A DNA stretch of 64,000 nt from Pseudomonas sp. MMS21 TM103 (lineage in GTDB: Bacteria > Pseudomonadota > Gammaproteobacteria > Pseudomonadales > Pseudomonadaceae), in assembly GCF_022132145.1 (NCBI RefSeq), contig NZ_JAJISP010000001.1:992001-1056000 (forward strand), in the 5' to 3' direction. Shown here one piece after another: positions 48,064 to 56,500 of this stretch. The notes under the pieces are model-generated. The model had not been told where the DNA came from and did no database searches. It saw only the letters and a list, made by a program, of their open reading frames with translations. Numbering within the stretch: position 1 is the stretch's first letter; every line of letters begins with the position of its first letter. Made by a program: the position numbers and the translations under genes.

Positions 48064-49065
48064 TCAGTTCCAGCCGGCGCGATCCATCAACATGATCGCT
48101 TCGGCCTGACGCTTGCCGGCCACTTCCAACGGGATGCTGTCGGCCTTGAAGCTGCCCCAGGCTGCGACTTCGGCGGAAGGTGCGATCTGCGGATTGGCCG
48201 GGAATTCCTGGTTCAAGCTGGCGAACAGACCCTGGGCTTCCCCGCTGGTCATCCACTCCAGCAGCTTCTGGGCAGCCTCGGCGTGGGGCGCGTGTGCGGT
48301 GACACCGGCACCGGACAGGTTAACGTGCACGCCACGGTCAGCCTGGTTCGGCCAGAACAGCTTGGCCTTCAAATCAGGCTGCTGTTTGTGCAGACGACCG
48401 AAGTAGTAGGTATTGACGATGCCGACATCGCATTGACCGGCGTCGATGGCCTGGATCAGCGCGGTGTCGTCGGGGAACACGTCGGTCGCCAGGTTGGCGA
48501 CCCAGCCCTTGATCAGCGACTCGGTTTTCTCGGCGCCATGGGTTTCGATCAGGGTGGCGGTCAGTGACTGGTTGTAGACCTTCTTGCTGGTGCGCAGGCA
48601 CAGGCGGCCTTCCCAATTCTTGTCAGCCAGGGCCTCGTAAGTGGACAGCTCCTGCGGCTCAACCCGCTCGGTGGAGTAGACGAGGGTCCGCGCGCGCAGC
48701 GACAGGCCGGTCCAGGCGCCGGTGCTGGAACGGTACTGAGGCGGAATATTGGCCTCGATCACCTCGGATTTCAGCGGCTTGAGCACACCCTGCTGCTCGG
48801 CCTGCCAGAGGTTGCCTGCATCCACGGTGATCAGCATGTCGGCGGGGGTGTTCTCGCCTTCGGCCTGCAGGCGGGCCAGCAGCGGCGCTTCCTTGTCGGT
48901 GATGAACTTCACCGCGACACCGGTCTTGGCGGTGTAGGCATCGAAGACCGGCTTGATCAGTTCGTCGATACGGGCGGAGTAGACCACCACTTCATCGGCA
49001 GCCTGGACTGCGCCGGCCAGCGCGGTGAGGGTGAGAGCGGCAAACAAACGCTTACTTACCTGCAT
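48064..49065 (-). CDS. Fe(III) ABC transporter periplasmic binding protein (HitA/FbpA type)
   Basis: A 333-aa periplasmic iron-binding protein with signal peptide ([20 protein letters not shown] start) and mature region beginning [15 protein letters not shown]. The paired tyrosines in NTYYFGRL match the Fe(III)-liganding tyrosines of FbpA. The ATG at 49065 sits at the signal start; the longer frame would put about 30 residues before it. A weak Fur-box-like sequence lies upstream. It is the first gene of the transporter unit. Confidence 0.93.
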   Translation of the reverse strand: MQVSKRLFAALTLTALAGAVQAADEVVVYSARIDELIKPVFDAYTAKTGVAVKFITDKEAPLLARLQAEGENTPADMLITVDAGNLWQAEQQGVLKPLKSEVIEANIPPQYRSSTGAWTGLSLRARTLVYSTERVEPQELSTYEALADKNWEGRLCLRTSKKVYNQSLTATLIETHGAEKTESLIKGWVANLATDVFPDDTALIQAIDAGQCDVGIVNTYYFGRLHKQQPDLKAKLFWPNQADRGVHVNLSGAGVTAHAPHAEAAQKLLEWMTSGEAQGLFASLNQEFPANPQIAPSAEVAAWGSFKADSIPLEVAGKRQAEAIMLMDRAGWN

Positions 49066-49103
49066 GGATCTTGCCTCTAGAGCGAAGGTGAGTCGAGACA
49101 TCA

Positions 49104-49122
49104 AATAATAGTGAATGTCATT
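49104..49122. promoter_or_regulatory. Possible Fur box upstream of the iron-binding protein gene
   Basis: AATAATAGTGAATGTCATT matches the 19-bp Fur consensus at about 11 positions, 38 bases before the ATG, in an AT-rich patch. The match is modest; function of the gene makes it plausible. Confidence 0.4.
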
Positions 49123-49269
49123 TCGTTTCTCAACCATTGTTCGCCGCGCAGACATTATCCGCCATGACTTGGGTCAATCCTTGCCAACCTTTTAATCCGC
49201 AGCAGGGCGCGCCGCGCCGCTAGAGGCGCAGCAACGGCTGATCCAAAGGGGAGAGCGGTGGCGACGGCT

Positions 49270-50487
49270 TCAGACGCGCGCCAGTTCCGGCAAGTCGCCA
49301 CTGAGGCCCAGCGCCTGGCGGACGAACAGCGCCTTGGCCTCGGGCAATTCATCGACCCAGTTGAGGCCAGCGTTGCGCAGCCAGCGCAGCGGTAATGGAT
49401 CGGCCTGGAACAGCCGCTCGAAACCCTCCATCGCCGCCATCATCGCCAGGTTATGCGGCATGCGCCGACGCTCGTAGCGACTCAGTACGCGCTCATCGGC
49501 CAGACGCTCGCCACGCGCCAGGGCATGCAGCAGCTCCTCGGCCAGCACGGCAGCGTCGAGAAAGCCCAGGTTGACGCCCTGCCCGGCCAGCGGGTGGATG
49601 CTGTGCGCGGCATCGCCGATCAGCGCCAGCCCATCTTCGATGTAACGCTTGGCGTGGCGCTGGCGCAACGGAATGCACAGCCGCGGATCGGCGTGCAGCA
49701 CCGCGCCCAGGCGATGCTCGAAGGCCTTGCCCAGTTCGACACAGAAACCGTCGTCGTCCAGCGCCATCAGCCGCTGGGCCTCGCTCGGCGTGACCGACCA
49801 GACGATCGAACACCAGTGCTCGCCTGGCGCAGATGCCAAGGGCAGAAAGGCCAGCGGACCGTCGTCGGTAAAGCGCTGCCAGGCCGTGGCCTGGTGCGCC
49901 TCGGCGCAGCGCACGCTGGTGACGATGGCATGGTGCAGGTAATCCCACTCGCGGGTGGCGCAACCAGCCAGGCGGCGTACCGCCGAGTTGGCCCCATCGG
50001 CGGCGACCAGCAAGGGCGTGCGCAACTGGCGGCCGTCGGTCAGGGTCAGCAGCCAGTCGTCGCCGGAACGGCGCAACTGCTCCAGGCGAGCGTTGTTCAG
50101 CAGGCCGACATTGCCGTCGTGCAGACGCTCGAGCAAGGCGTCCTGCACCACACGGTTCTCGACGATATGGCCGAGCGTCTCGGCATGCACGCTGGCCGCA
50201 CTGAAGTGAATCTGCCCGGTACCGGAACCGTCCCACACCTGCATCTCGGCATAGGGGCTGCTGCGGCGGGCGGCGACGCCCTGCCACACGCCGAGCCGCT
50301 CGAGCACCCGCTGACTGGCGATCGACAGCGCACTGACCCGCGGTTCGAAGGCCGCGGCAGGGTCGAACGGCTTGACGCTGAGCGGCCCGCCGTCGATCAG
50401 GAGAATGTCCAAGCCCTGCTCTTGCAGGGCCAGCGCCAGGGCGCTGCCGACCATACCGGCACCGACGATGATCAGATCCGCACGCAT
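49270..50487 (-). CDS. UbiH/UbiI-family FAD-dependent hydroxylase
   Basis: A 405-aa flavoprotein monooxygenase of the ubiquinone-ring hydroxylase group. It has the FAD motif IIVGAGMVGSALALALQEQG (start near residue 6) and the family signature GDAAHSIHPLAGQGVNLG. Of the two such genes here, this one is more like UbiI/VisC and the other like UbiH, but which ring position each hydroxylates cannot be told by eye. It is 9 bases downstream of the DUF4442 gene in the operon ending here. Confidence 0.88.
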   Translation of the reverse strand: MRADLIIVGAGMVGSALALALQEQGLDILLIDGGPLSVKPFDPAAAFEPRVSALSIASQRVLERLGVWQGVAARRSSPYAEMQVWDGSGTGQIHFSAASVHAETLGHIVENRVVQDALLERLHDGNVGLLNNARLEQLRRSGDDWLLTLTDGRQLRTPLLVAADGANSAVRRLAGCATREWDYLHHAIVTSVRCAEAHQATAWQRFTDDGPLAFLPLASAPGEHWCSIVWSVTPSEAQRLMALDDDGFCVELGKAFEHRLGAVLHADPRLCIPLRQRHAKRYIEDGLALIGDAAHSIHPLAGQGVNLGFLDAAVLAEELLHALARGERLADERVLSRYERRRMPHNLAMMAAMEGFERLFQADPLPLRWLRNAGLNWVDELPEAKALFVRQALGLSGDLPELARV

Positions 50488-50496
50488 GTTGATTCC

Positions 50497-50979
50497 TTAA
50501 ACTGCCTGTCGGGCACGGGGCTTGAGCCGCACGTACAAGGTCTTGTGCACCCGCGCCACCAGGGTTCCGGCGCCGTCACGCACCTCGACCTGAAGCTCGG
50601 GCAGGTATTTGTCACCAGCGGCGGTCTGCGCACGGATGTCCTGCAACAGCTCGTCGCCGATGCTGAAGTCGGCGTACACCGAACCTTTGCCCGGCGCGAT
50701 GAAGTCGATGCTGGCGGCCTTGTCCCAGACGATATAGTCGCGCCCGAGGTTCTCCATCAGCATCAGCATGAAAAACGGATCGGTCATCGAATACAGACTG
50801 CCGCCGAACTGGGTGCCGACATAGTTACGGTTGTACCAGCCCAGGCCCATCCTGACCTGTACCTGGCGGAAGTCCGCGCCGATATGCCGCACCCACACCC
50901 CGGCGCCCAGGTAGGGCGGATAGATATTCATCGCCCAGCGCAGCATCCGCGCCTTGCGCGCCAAACGGCGAGCCGTCAT
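50497..50979 (-). CDS. DUF4442 hotdog-fold protein
   Basis: A 160-aa protein of the DUF4442 hotdog-fold (thioesterase-like) family. The N-terminal WAMNIYPPYLGAGVWVRHI and middle NYVGTQFGGSLYSMTDPFFM segments (first parts near residues 16 and 53) are characteristic. Activity unproven. It lies between the two ubiquinone-type hydroxylase genes with gaps of 3 and 9 bases, an arrangement usual in Pseudomonas. Confidence 0.85.
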   Translation of the reverse strand: MTARRLARKARMLRWAMNIYPPYLGAGVWVRHIGADFRQVQVRMGLGWYNRNYVGTQFGGSLYSMTDPFFMLMLMENLGRDYIVWDKAASIDFIAPGKGSVYADFSIGDELLQDIRAQTAAGDKYLPELQVEVRDGAGTLVARVHKTLYVRLKPRARQAV

Positions 50980-50982
50980 GGC

Positions 50983-52170
50983 CTAGCGCTCCACACGGGT
51001 GCCCAGGCCCATGGCCTGGCGGGCAAACCAGCGCTTGGCCGGCGGCAGCAGGTCCAGGCCAAGCAGGCCCAGGCCGCGCCCGGCGGCCAGCAGCGGTTCA
51101 CCACTGCTGAACAAGCGAGTGACCTGATCGGAAAAACCCACGGTCAATTGCTGGTCGACCCGCTGCCGCCGCAGGTAACCCTGCAAGGTGGCCAGATCGC
51201 CCAGGGGCGCACTGCTGGCCTGAAGCGTCTCGGCCAACGCCAAGGTGTCGCGCAGGGACAGGTTGTAACCTTGTCCCGCAATCGGGTGCAGGCTGTGCGC
51301 GGCATTGCCGAGCACCACCAGATGGGCGCGCACCTGTTCTTCGGCCGCGGTCAGCGCCAGCGGATACAGGTGCCGCGCACCAACCTGGCGCAAGGCGCCG
51401 AGGCGATAACCGAAGGCCTGCTGCAATTCCTCGAGAAAGCCTGCCTCATCCAGCCGCAGCAAGCGCTCGGCATCTGCCGTCGAGCGAGTCCAGACCAGCG
51501 CACAGCGCTGGTCTGCCAGAGGCAGCATGGCCATCGGCCCCTCTGCGGTGAAGCGCTCGAAGGCCTGCCCCTGGTGATCGTCCTGCGGACTGATATTGGC
51601 GATCAGCGCACTCTGACCGTAAGGCTTGTGGCTGACGCCAATGCTCAACTGCTCGCGCAGGCCGGAGCGGCCACCATCGGCCAGAATCGCCAGGTCGCAG
51701 GCCAGGCTGGACTCATCATCCAGGGTCAGTCGATAACCCTGCTCCTGCGCATCCAGGCGAGTCACCTGGGCCGGGGTGCGCCAACTGACCACCTGCGGAT
51801 CCAGGGCCTGCCACAGGCACTGGCCCAACCAGGCGTTTTCCACCACATAGCCCAGCGCCGGCACGCCCTCGTCCTTGGCGCTCAGGCGCGCCGCGGCAAA
51901 GCGGCCGCGATCGGATACGTGGATCTGCCGTATCGGTTCGGCGCGCTCACTGATGGCCTGCCACAAGCCAAGGCGCTGGTAGATCAGCCGCGTGCCGTAG
52001 GACAGCGCAGTAGATCGCGCATCGTAGCTCGGCTGATAACCTTCGCCCGGCGCAAAAGGCTCGATCAGGCTGATGCGCCAGCCGCGCACCTTGGCCTCGT
52101 CCTGCAGGGCCAGGGCCAGACTGGCGCCGACCAGGCCGCCGCCGATGATTGCCAGATCGACTCGCTGCAT
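50983..52170 (-). CDS. ubiH: 2-octaprenyl-6-methoxyphenol hydroxylase
   Basis: A 395-aa FAD-dependent hydroxylase of ubiquinone synthesis. It has AIIGGGLVGASLALALQDEA (start near residue 7) and GNAAHSLHPIAGQGYNLSLRD, the UbiH signature. It is 4 bases downstream of pepP, the conserved pepP-ubiH order of gammaproteobacteria. The product acts at the inner membrane with other Ubi proteins. Confidence 0.93.
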   Translation of the reverse strand: MQRVDLAIIGGGLVGASLALALQDEAKVRGWRISLIEPFAPGEGYQPSYDARSTALSYGTRLIYQRLGLWQAISERAEPIRQIHVSDRGRFAAARLSAKDEGVPALGYVVENAWLGQCLWQALDPQVVSWRTPAQVTRLDAQEQGYRLTLDDESSLACDLAILADGGRSGLREQLSIGVSHKPYGQSALIANISPQDDHQGQAFERFTAEGPMAMLPLADQRCALVWTRSTADAERLLRLDEAGFLEELQQAFGYRLGALRQVGARHLYPLALTAAEEQVRAHLVVLGNAAHSLHPIAGQGYNLSLRDTLALAETLQASSAPLGDLATLQGYLRRQRVDQQLTVGFSDQVTRLFSSGEPLLAAGRGLGLLGLDLLPPAKRWFARQAMGLGTRVER

Positions 52171-52174
52171 GGGT

Positions 52175-53509
52175 TCAGGCCGCCACTGTGGGCGCGGCGG
52201 CCATCAGCGCCTCGATCTCGGCGACGGATTTCGGCACGCCATGGCTAAGCACCTCGCAACCGCTCTTGGTCACCACCACGTCATCTTCGATGCGCACACC
52301 GATGCCGCGCCATTTCTTCGCCACAGTGGCGTTGTTCACCGCGATGTAGATGCCCGGCTCGACGGTCATGGCCATGCCGACCTCCAGCACCCGCCACTCG
52401 CCGCCAACCTTGTAGTCGCCAACATCGTGCACGTCCATGCCCAGCCAGTGACCCGCGCGGTGCATGTAGAAGGGCTTGTAGGCCTCGGCGGCGATCAGCT
52501 CGTCGACCTCGCCCTGCAGCAGGCCCAATTCCACCAGGCCGGCGGTGATCACCCGCACCGTGGCTTCATGGGCTTCGTTCCAGTGCTTGCCCGGGGCAAT
52601 GTGCTTGAACGCCTCCTCGTTGGCGGCCAGCACCAGCTCGTAGATGGCCTTCTGCTCGGGCGAAAACCTGCCGCTGACCGGGAAGCAGCGGGTGATGTCG
52701 CTGGCGTAGCAGTCGATCTCGCAGCCGGCGTCGATCAGCACCAGGTCACCGTCCTTGAGCGGTGCGTCGTTCTCGCGGTAGTGCAGGATGCAGGCATTCT
52801 TGCCGGCAGCGACGATCGAGCCGTAGGCCGGCATCTTCGCCCCGCCCTTGCGGAATTCGTAGTCCAGCTCGGCTTCCAGGTGGAACTCATGCAGGCCGGC
52901 ACGGCTGGCCTGCATGGCGCGCACATGGGCGCGCGCGGAAATCTGCGCGGCCTCCTTCATCACCTTGACCTCGTTGGCCGATTTGTACAGGCGCATGTCG
53001 TGCAGCAGGTGGTCGAGGGCGACGAACTCGTTGGGCGGCTGCGCACCTTGACGCGCTTTGGAGCGGATCACGTTGATCCAGTCCATCAGGTGCCGGTCGA
53101 ACTCCTGATTGGTGCCCATGGCGTAGTACACCCGCTCGCGGCCTTCGATCAGACCGGGGAGGATGTCGTCGATGTCGCTAATCGGGAAGGCATCGTCGGC
53201 GCCGTAATGGCCGATCGCGCCGTCCTGACCGGCGCGCAGACCATCCCACAGCTCGCGCTCGGGATCGCGTTCGCGGCAAAACAGCACGTATTCGCCATGT
53301 TCGCGGCCGGGAATCAGCGCGATTACCGCCTCCGGCTCGGGGAAGCCGGAGAGGTACTGAAAGTCGCTGTCCTGGCGGTAGACGTGTTCGACGTCGCGGT
53401 TGCGGATGTACACCGGCGCCGCCGGCAGGATGGCGATGCTGTTGGGCTCCATCTGCGCCATCAACGCCTTGCGCCGACGGGCGTATTCCGACTTGGGGAT
53501 GCTGATCAT
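52175..53509 (-). CDS. pepP: Xaa-Pro aminopeptidase P
   Basis: Cytoplasmic dimetal peptidase that removes the first residue from Xaa-Pro peptides. The 444-aa product has an N-terminal AMP_N domain (MISIPKSEYARRRKALM start) and the creatinase-fold catalytic domain, with metal ligands in DAGCEIDCYASDITR, GHWLGMDVHD, TVEPGIYI and GIGVRIEDD. The ATG at 53509 gives the family N terminus; the longer frame overlaps the ygfB end and is rejected. It lies 35 bases after ygfB. Confidence 0.96.
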   Translation of the reverse strand: MISIPKSEYARRRKALMAQMEPNSIAILPAAPVYIRNRDVEHVYRQDSDFQYLSGFPEPEAVIALIPGREHGEYVLFCRERDPERELWDGLRAGQDGAIGHYGADDAFPISDIDDILPGLIEGRERVYYAMGTNQEFDRHLMDWINVIRSKARQGAQPPNEFVALDHLLHDMRLYKSANEVKVMKEAAQISARAHVRAMQASRAGLHEFHLEAELDYEFRKGGAKMPAYGSIVAAGKNACILHYRENDAPLKDGDLVLIDAGCEIDCYASDITRCFPVSGRFSPEQKAIYELVLAANEEAFKHIAPGKHWNEAHEATVRVITAGLVELGLLQGEVDELIAAEAYKPFYMHRAGHWLGMDVHDVGDYKVGGEWRVLEVGMAMTVEPGIYIAVNNATVAKKWRGIGVRIEDDVVVTKSGCEVLSHGVPKSVAEIEALMAAAPTVAA

Positions 53510-53544
53510 GGGCAGGCTGGATCCATTTCTAAGGCGTAAAGAAG

Positions 53545-54099
53545 TCAGTGCAGCGACGGTTTGGCGGCTGCGGCTACAGGCTTGCTGCATTCACTGAACA
53601 GCAACAGCGGGGCCACCCGCAGGTATTCCATCACTTCCATGTAGTCGTTCTCGCCATCCTCCGAGTCTTCCAGGGCGTTCTGCACCTGGGCAATGGCCGA
53701 GAGATCCTGCAGCACCTCCATCGCCTCGGCGCTCAGGGCGCTGTCACGTGCGGTCAGGCCGAAGCCGCCGAGGAAACCCTGGCACCACTGGCCCAAGGCA
53801 ACGGCACGCTCGCGCAGCGGCGCGTCATCGGATGGCAACAGCAGCACCACTGTGACCTCGTCACCGGACAACTCGCCCTTGACCATCTCCTGCAAACCAA
53901 TCAATGCCTGGCGCACATTGTCTTGCGGCGCGGCGCCAAGCAACTCGGCGGCATCCACCAGCCAGGCGTCGACATCGAAGCCGGCACCGGCACAACTGCG
54001 GCCCAGCAGCAGGCCATGCAGCTCGGCCGGGGAAACGGGATGGCCACTGCTGGCGAGCAGGGCGGCGAAAGCGGTATAAGGAGAACTTGAAGTCGGCAT
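53545..54099 (-). CDS. ygfB: UPF0149 (YgfB) family protein
   Basis: A 184-aa UPF0149 protein. The family marks are [16 protein letters not shown] near residues 23-38, [20 protein letters not shown], and [14 protein letters not shown] near the C terminus. The family has been connected with regulation in P. aeruginosa, but the mechanism should not be assumed here. It heads the ygfB-pepP-ubiH operon, divergent from the zapA unit. Confidence 0.93.
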   Translation of the reverse strand: MPTSSSPYTAFAALLASSGHPVSPAELHGLLLGRSCAGAGFDVDAWLVDAAELLGAAPQDNVRQALIGLQEMVKGELSGDEVTVVLLLPSDDAPLRERAVALGQWCQGFLGGFGLTARDSALSAEAMEVLQDLSAIAQVQNALEDSEDGENDYMEVMEYLRVAPLLLFSECSKPVAAAAKPSLH

Positions 54100-54195
54100 A
54101 GATCACTAGGCGCCAAGCGGCGCAATCACTAGAATGAAGGTCTCGTATCCTAGCACCGGCAGGCGCGCCAAGACCATCCAAGGCCGGCGCAAGGT

Positions 54196-54224
54196 TTGAC
54201 CTCATCCGGGTACAAGCCTATATA
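54196..54224 (+). promoter_or_regulatory. Candidate sigma70 promoter of the zapA unit
   Basis: TTGACC (54196-54201) and TATATA (54219-54224) are separated by 17 bases, 31 bases before the ATG of the TIGR02449 gene. Confidence 0.7.
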
Positions 54225-54255
54225 GTCCGGTCAATCCTTGCCTTAGCGAGACCCC

Positions 54256-54465
54256 ATGGAAGACGTCGACCTGCACGCCCTCACGACCAAGCTGGACCAG
54301 CTGATCCAGCGCGTCGAGCAGCTCAAGGCCCACAATCGGGTTCTCCTGGCCAATGAACAGGCCTGGCGCGAGGAGCGCGCCCATCTAATCGAAAAGAACG
54401 AAATGGCCCGGCACAAGGTCGAATCCATGATTTCGCGCCTCAAAGCCCTGGAGCAGGACTCATGA
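54256..54465 (+). CDS. TIGR02449 family coiled-coil protein
   Basis: A 69-aa protein, predicted coiled coil along most of its length (KLDQLIQRVEQLKAHNRVLL starting near residue 11). It is the TIGR02449/ZapB-like small protein commonly encoded directly before zapA in Pseudomonas, which suggests a part in cell division; this is not proven. Its stop overlaps the zapA start (ATGA). The promoter TTGACC-N17-TATATA lies just upstream. Confidence 0.92.
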   Translation: MEDVDLHALTTKLDQLIQRVEQLKAHNRVLLANEQAWREERAHLIEKNEMARHKVESMISRLKALEQDS

Positions 54466-54782
54466 CCCAGTCGAATACCGTTACCGTCCATATCCTGGAC
54501 AAAGAATATTGCATCGCCTGCCCGCCAGGTGAACACACCAACCTGGAAAGCGCCGCGCATTACCTGGACGGCAAGATGCGCGAGATCCGCAGCAGTGGCA
54601 AAGTCATCGGCGCCGATCGCATAGCGGTCATGGCCGCACTGAACATCACCCACGACCTGCTGCACAAGCAGGACAACCTAGACCAGCAAACGACCTCGAC
54701 CCGCGATCATGTGCGCGACCTGCTCCAGCGCGTCGACCATGCCCTGGCCAACGATGAAGATGACGATGGCCAAGCTCGCTGA
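54462..54782 (+). CDS. zapA: Cell division protein ZapA
   Basis: A 106-aa protein that bundles FtsZ filaments at the Z ring. The N-terminal beta part (VTVHILDKEYCIACPPGEH) and the long C-terminal helix ending LQRVDHALAND fit ZapA. It overlaps the upstream coiled-coil gene by 4 bases. The 6S RNA gene follows after about 33 bases, the arrangement typical of gammaproteobacteria. Confidence 0.96.
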   Translation: MTQSNTVTVHILDKEYCIACPPGEHTNLESAAHYLDGKMREIRSSGKVIGADRIAVMAALNITHDLLHKQDNLDQQTTSTRDHVRDLLQRVDHALANDEDDDGQAR

Positions 54783-54815
54783 TTGCGGCGCAGTGGTTTC
54801 AGGTATACTGGCCGC

Positions 54816-54996
54816 CGCTCCCTGGAGTGTGCGCCAGTTGGTGATGTCCCTGAGCCGATACGCACAAACCCGGGGGTTGCTTATTGAGGCCGGTGTGCAT
54901 GTCCGCCTGACGGAAAGCCTTAACGCCTCATGCAACCTCCACCTTGAACTTTCGGGTTCAAGGGCTAAGCCGACAGCGGCACGTCGGGGAGTCTTC
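54816..54996 (+). ncRNA. ssrS: 6S RNA
   Basis: Regulatory RNA that binds sigma70 RNA polymerase in stationary phase. The gene lies between zapA and ygfA, its standard place. The 5' segment CTCCCTGGAGTGTGCGCCAG and the 3' GTCGGGGAGTC form the closing stem, and GGTGATGTCCCTGAGCCGAT is the conserved region after it. TATACT (54804-54809) is a likely -10 element. Ends are estimated to within a few bases. ygfA follows and is usually co-transcribed. Confidence 0.85.
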
Positions 54997-55043
54997 CTTT
55001 CACACCTGCGGCCTTCTGCCGGCAGCAGGTGCCACGCCTGACC

Positions 55044-55640
55044 ATGCTCGACTCAGCCGACCTGACCCGCCCGCAATTGCGCCGCCTGCTGCGGCAAAAG
55101 CGCCGCGCCCTCAGTCCTCAAGCGCAACGCCGGGCCGCCCGCCAGCTGTACCGACAGCTGGCCCAACACCCGCTGTTTCGGCGCGCCAGACATATCGCCC
55201 TGTACCTGCCCAACGATGGCGAAATAGACCCCACGCAGCTGTTACGCGCGGCTCAACGCCGCGGCAAGGCCACCTACCTGCCGATACTCAATCGCTGGCC
55301 GCGCAGCAAAATGGTGTTTCAGCGCGTGCATCCGCACGAGACCCTGAAACCCAATCGCTTTCGCATCCCCGAGCCGCACCACAATCGTGCACAGCAACGC
55401 AAGGTATGGGCACTGGACCTGGTGCTGCTACCGTTGGTCGGCTTCGACCGCCACGGCGGACGCATCGGCATGGGCGGCGGCTTTTATGATCGCAGCCTGG
55501 CGTATCGCGGGGTGCGCAAAAAATGGCACAACCCGACCTTATTGGGCCTGGCGCATGAATGTCAGCAGGTAGATCGGCTGGCACTGGCCAGCTGGGATGT
55601 GCCGCTCAAGGCGACGGTGACGGATAAGGCGTGGTACTGA
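55044..55640 (+). CDS. ygfA: 5-formyltetrahydrofolate cyclo-ligase
   Basis: ATP-dependent enzyme converting 5-formyl-THF to 5,10-methenyl-THF. The 198-aa product has LRQKRRALSPQAQRR at the N terminus and the substrate/ATP motif GRIGMGGGFYDRSL. An ATG at 55044 (MLDSADLTR) is chosen; a GTG at 55029 is also in frame and neither has a clear ribosome binding site. It lies downstream of the 6S RNA gene, the usual ssrS-ygfA order. Confidence 0.93.
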   Translation: MLDSADLTRPQLRRLLRQKRRALSPQAQRRAARQLYRQLAQHPLFRRARHIALYLPNDGEIDPTQLLRAAQRRGKATYLPILNRWPRSKMVFQRVHPHETLKPNRFRIPEPHHNRAQQRKVWALDLVLLPLVGFDRHGGRIGMGGGFYDRSLAYRGVRKKWHNPTLLGLAHECQQVDRLALASWDVPLKATVTDKAWY

Positions 55641-55682
55641 GCTGCATTTGGTGGCGCCGCGATCCCTGCGGCGCATGGCGGA

Positions 55683-55814
55683 TCAAGGCTGCCGGGAGAC
55701 GTTAACGGGCACATCACCCTGGCGCTCCCATTGGCTCTGGGTGTAACCCGTAGTGACCACACCCAGGCTGAACAGGACGACTAATACCCACAAAAGATCT
55801 GGTTTACGTTTCAT
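55683..55814 (-). CDS. 43-aa single-pass membrane protein
   Basis: A short minus-strand frame encodes a 43-aa protein. It starts with the positively charged MKRKPD, has one hydrophobic segment (LLWVLVVLFSLGVVTTGY) and ends in a polar tail VPVNVSRQP. It is strongly supported by GGGGGAGG 6 bases before the ATG. It may be a small membrane protein or a signal-like peptide protein; no function is known to me. It lies between ygfA and the EVE gene, opposite to both. Confidence 0.75.
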   Translation of the reverse strand: MKRKPDLLWVLVVLFSLGVVTTGYTQSQWERQGDVPVNVSRQP

Positions 55815-56012
55815 TGGATGCCTCCCCCTTCGAGGCATGCTGCGCACGGTGGACCGGCGGCTTTATTTTTATCGGCCGTAATATCTGTCTGGCGCAAAGG
55901 CCTGCATTGTCTGCCTACTGCCACAACCAAGCAATTTCTGGCGCCAAACGGTCGTCAGCTGCGCGTACGACCATCAGCACGCAGCAAGGACCGACTTAAG
56001 GGAGCAAAGTTC

Positions 56013-56462
56013 ATGCCTTATTGGCTGATGAAATCGGAACCCGACGAACTGTCGATCCACGACCTGCAGCGCCTCGGCCAAGCTCGCTGGGATGGCGTGC
56101 GCAATTATCAGGCGCGCAACTTTATGCGCAGCATGCAGATTGGCGATCAGGTGTTCTTTTATCACTCCAGCTGCCCAGAACCGGGCATCGCTGGCATCGC
56201 CTGCATCAGCAGCCTCGCCTATGCCGACCCGACGGCGCTGGATCCGCACAGCCATTACTTCGACGCCAAGGCCAGCAAAGAGAAAAATCCCTGGAGCGCG
56301 GTCGACGTGACCTTTGTCGAAGCCTTCAGCCGGGTCATCCCCCTGGCCGAACTGAAGGCGCAAAGCGCCTTGCTGGAACTGCCCCTGGTGCACAAAGGCA
56401 GTCGTCTGTCGGTGATGCCGGTCAGCGCCGAACAATGGGCGGCAATCCTCGCGCGTCGCTGA
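56013..56462 (+). CDS. EVE domain-containing protein
   Basis: A 149-aa single EVE (PUA-like) domain protein. The N terminus YWLMKSEPDELSI and WDGVRNYQARNFMR are the family hallmarks; the aromatic cage is probably used to bind modified bases. It may recognise modified DNA or RNA, but its ligand is unknown. The ATG at 56013 is the canonical start; the upstream open frame overlaps the small minus-strand gene leader and is ignored. It ends 38 bases before the cyclase gene. Confidence 0.94.
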   Translation: MPYWLMKSEPDELSIHDLQRLGQARWDGVRNYQARNFMRSMQIGDQVFFYHSSCPEPGIAGIACISSLAYADPTALDPHSHYFDAKASKEKNPWSAVDVTFVEAFSRVIPLAELKAQSALLELPLVHKGSRLSVMPVSAEQWAAILARR

Positions 56463-56500
56463 GCGAGCTCTGGCGCAGTGAACCGGCACTGTGCTATGAC

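Noticed and set aside
49453..52248. 931-aa plus-strand open frame across three genes
   Set aside because: It crosses three well-identified minus-strand genes (two hydroxylases and a DUF4442 protein) with conserved motifs.
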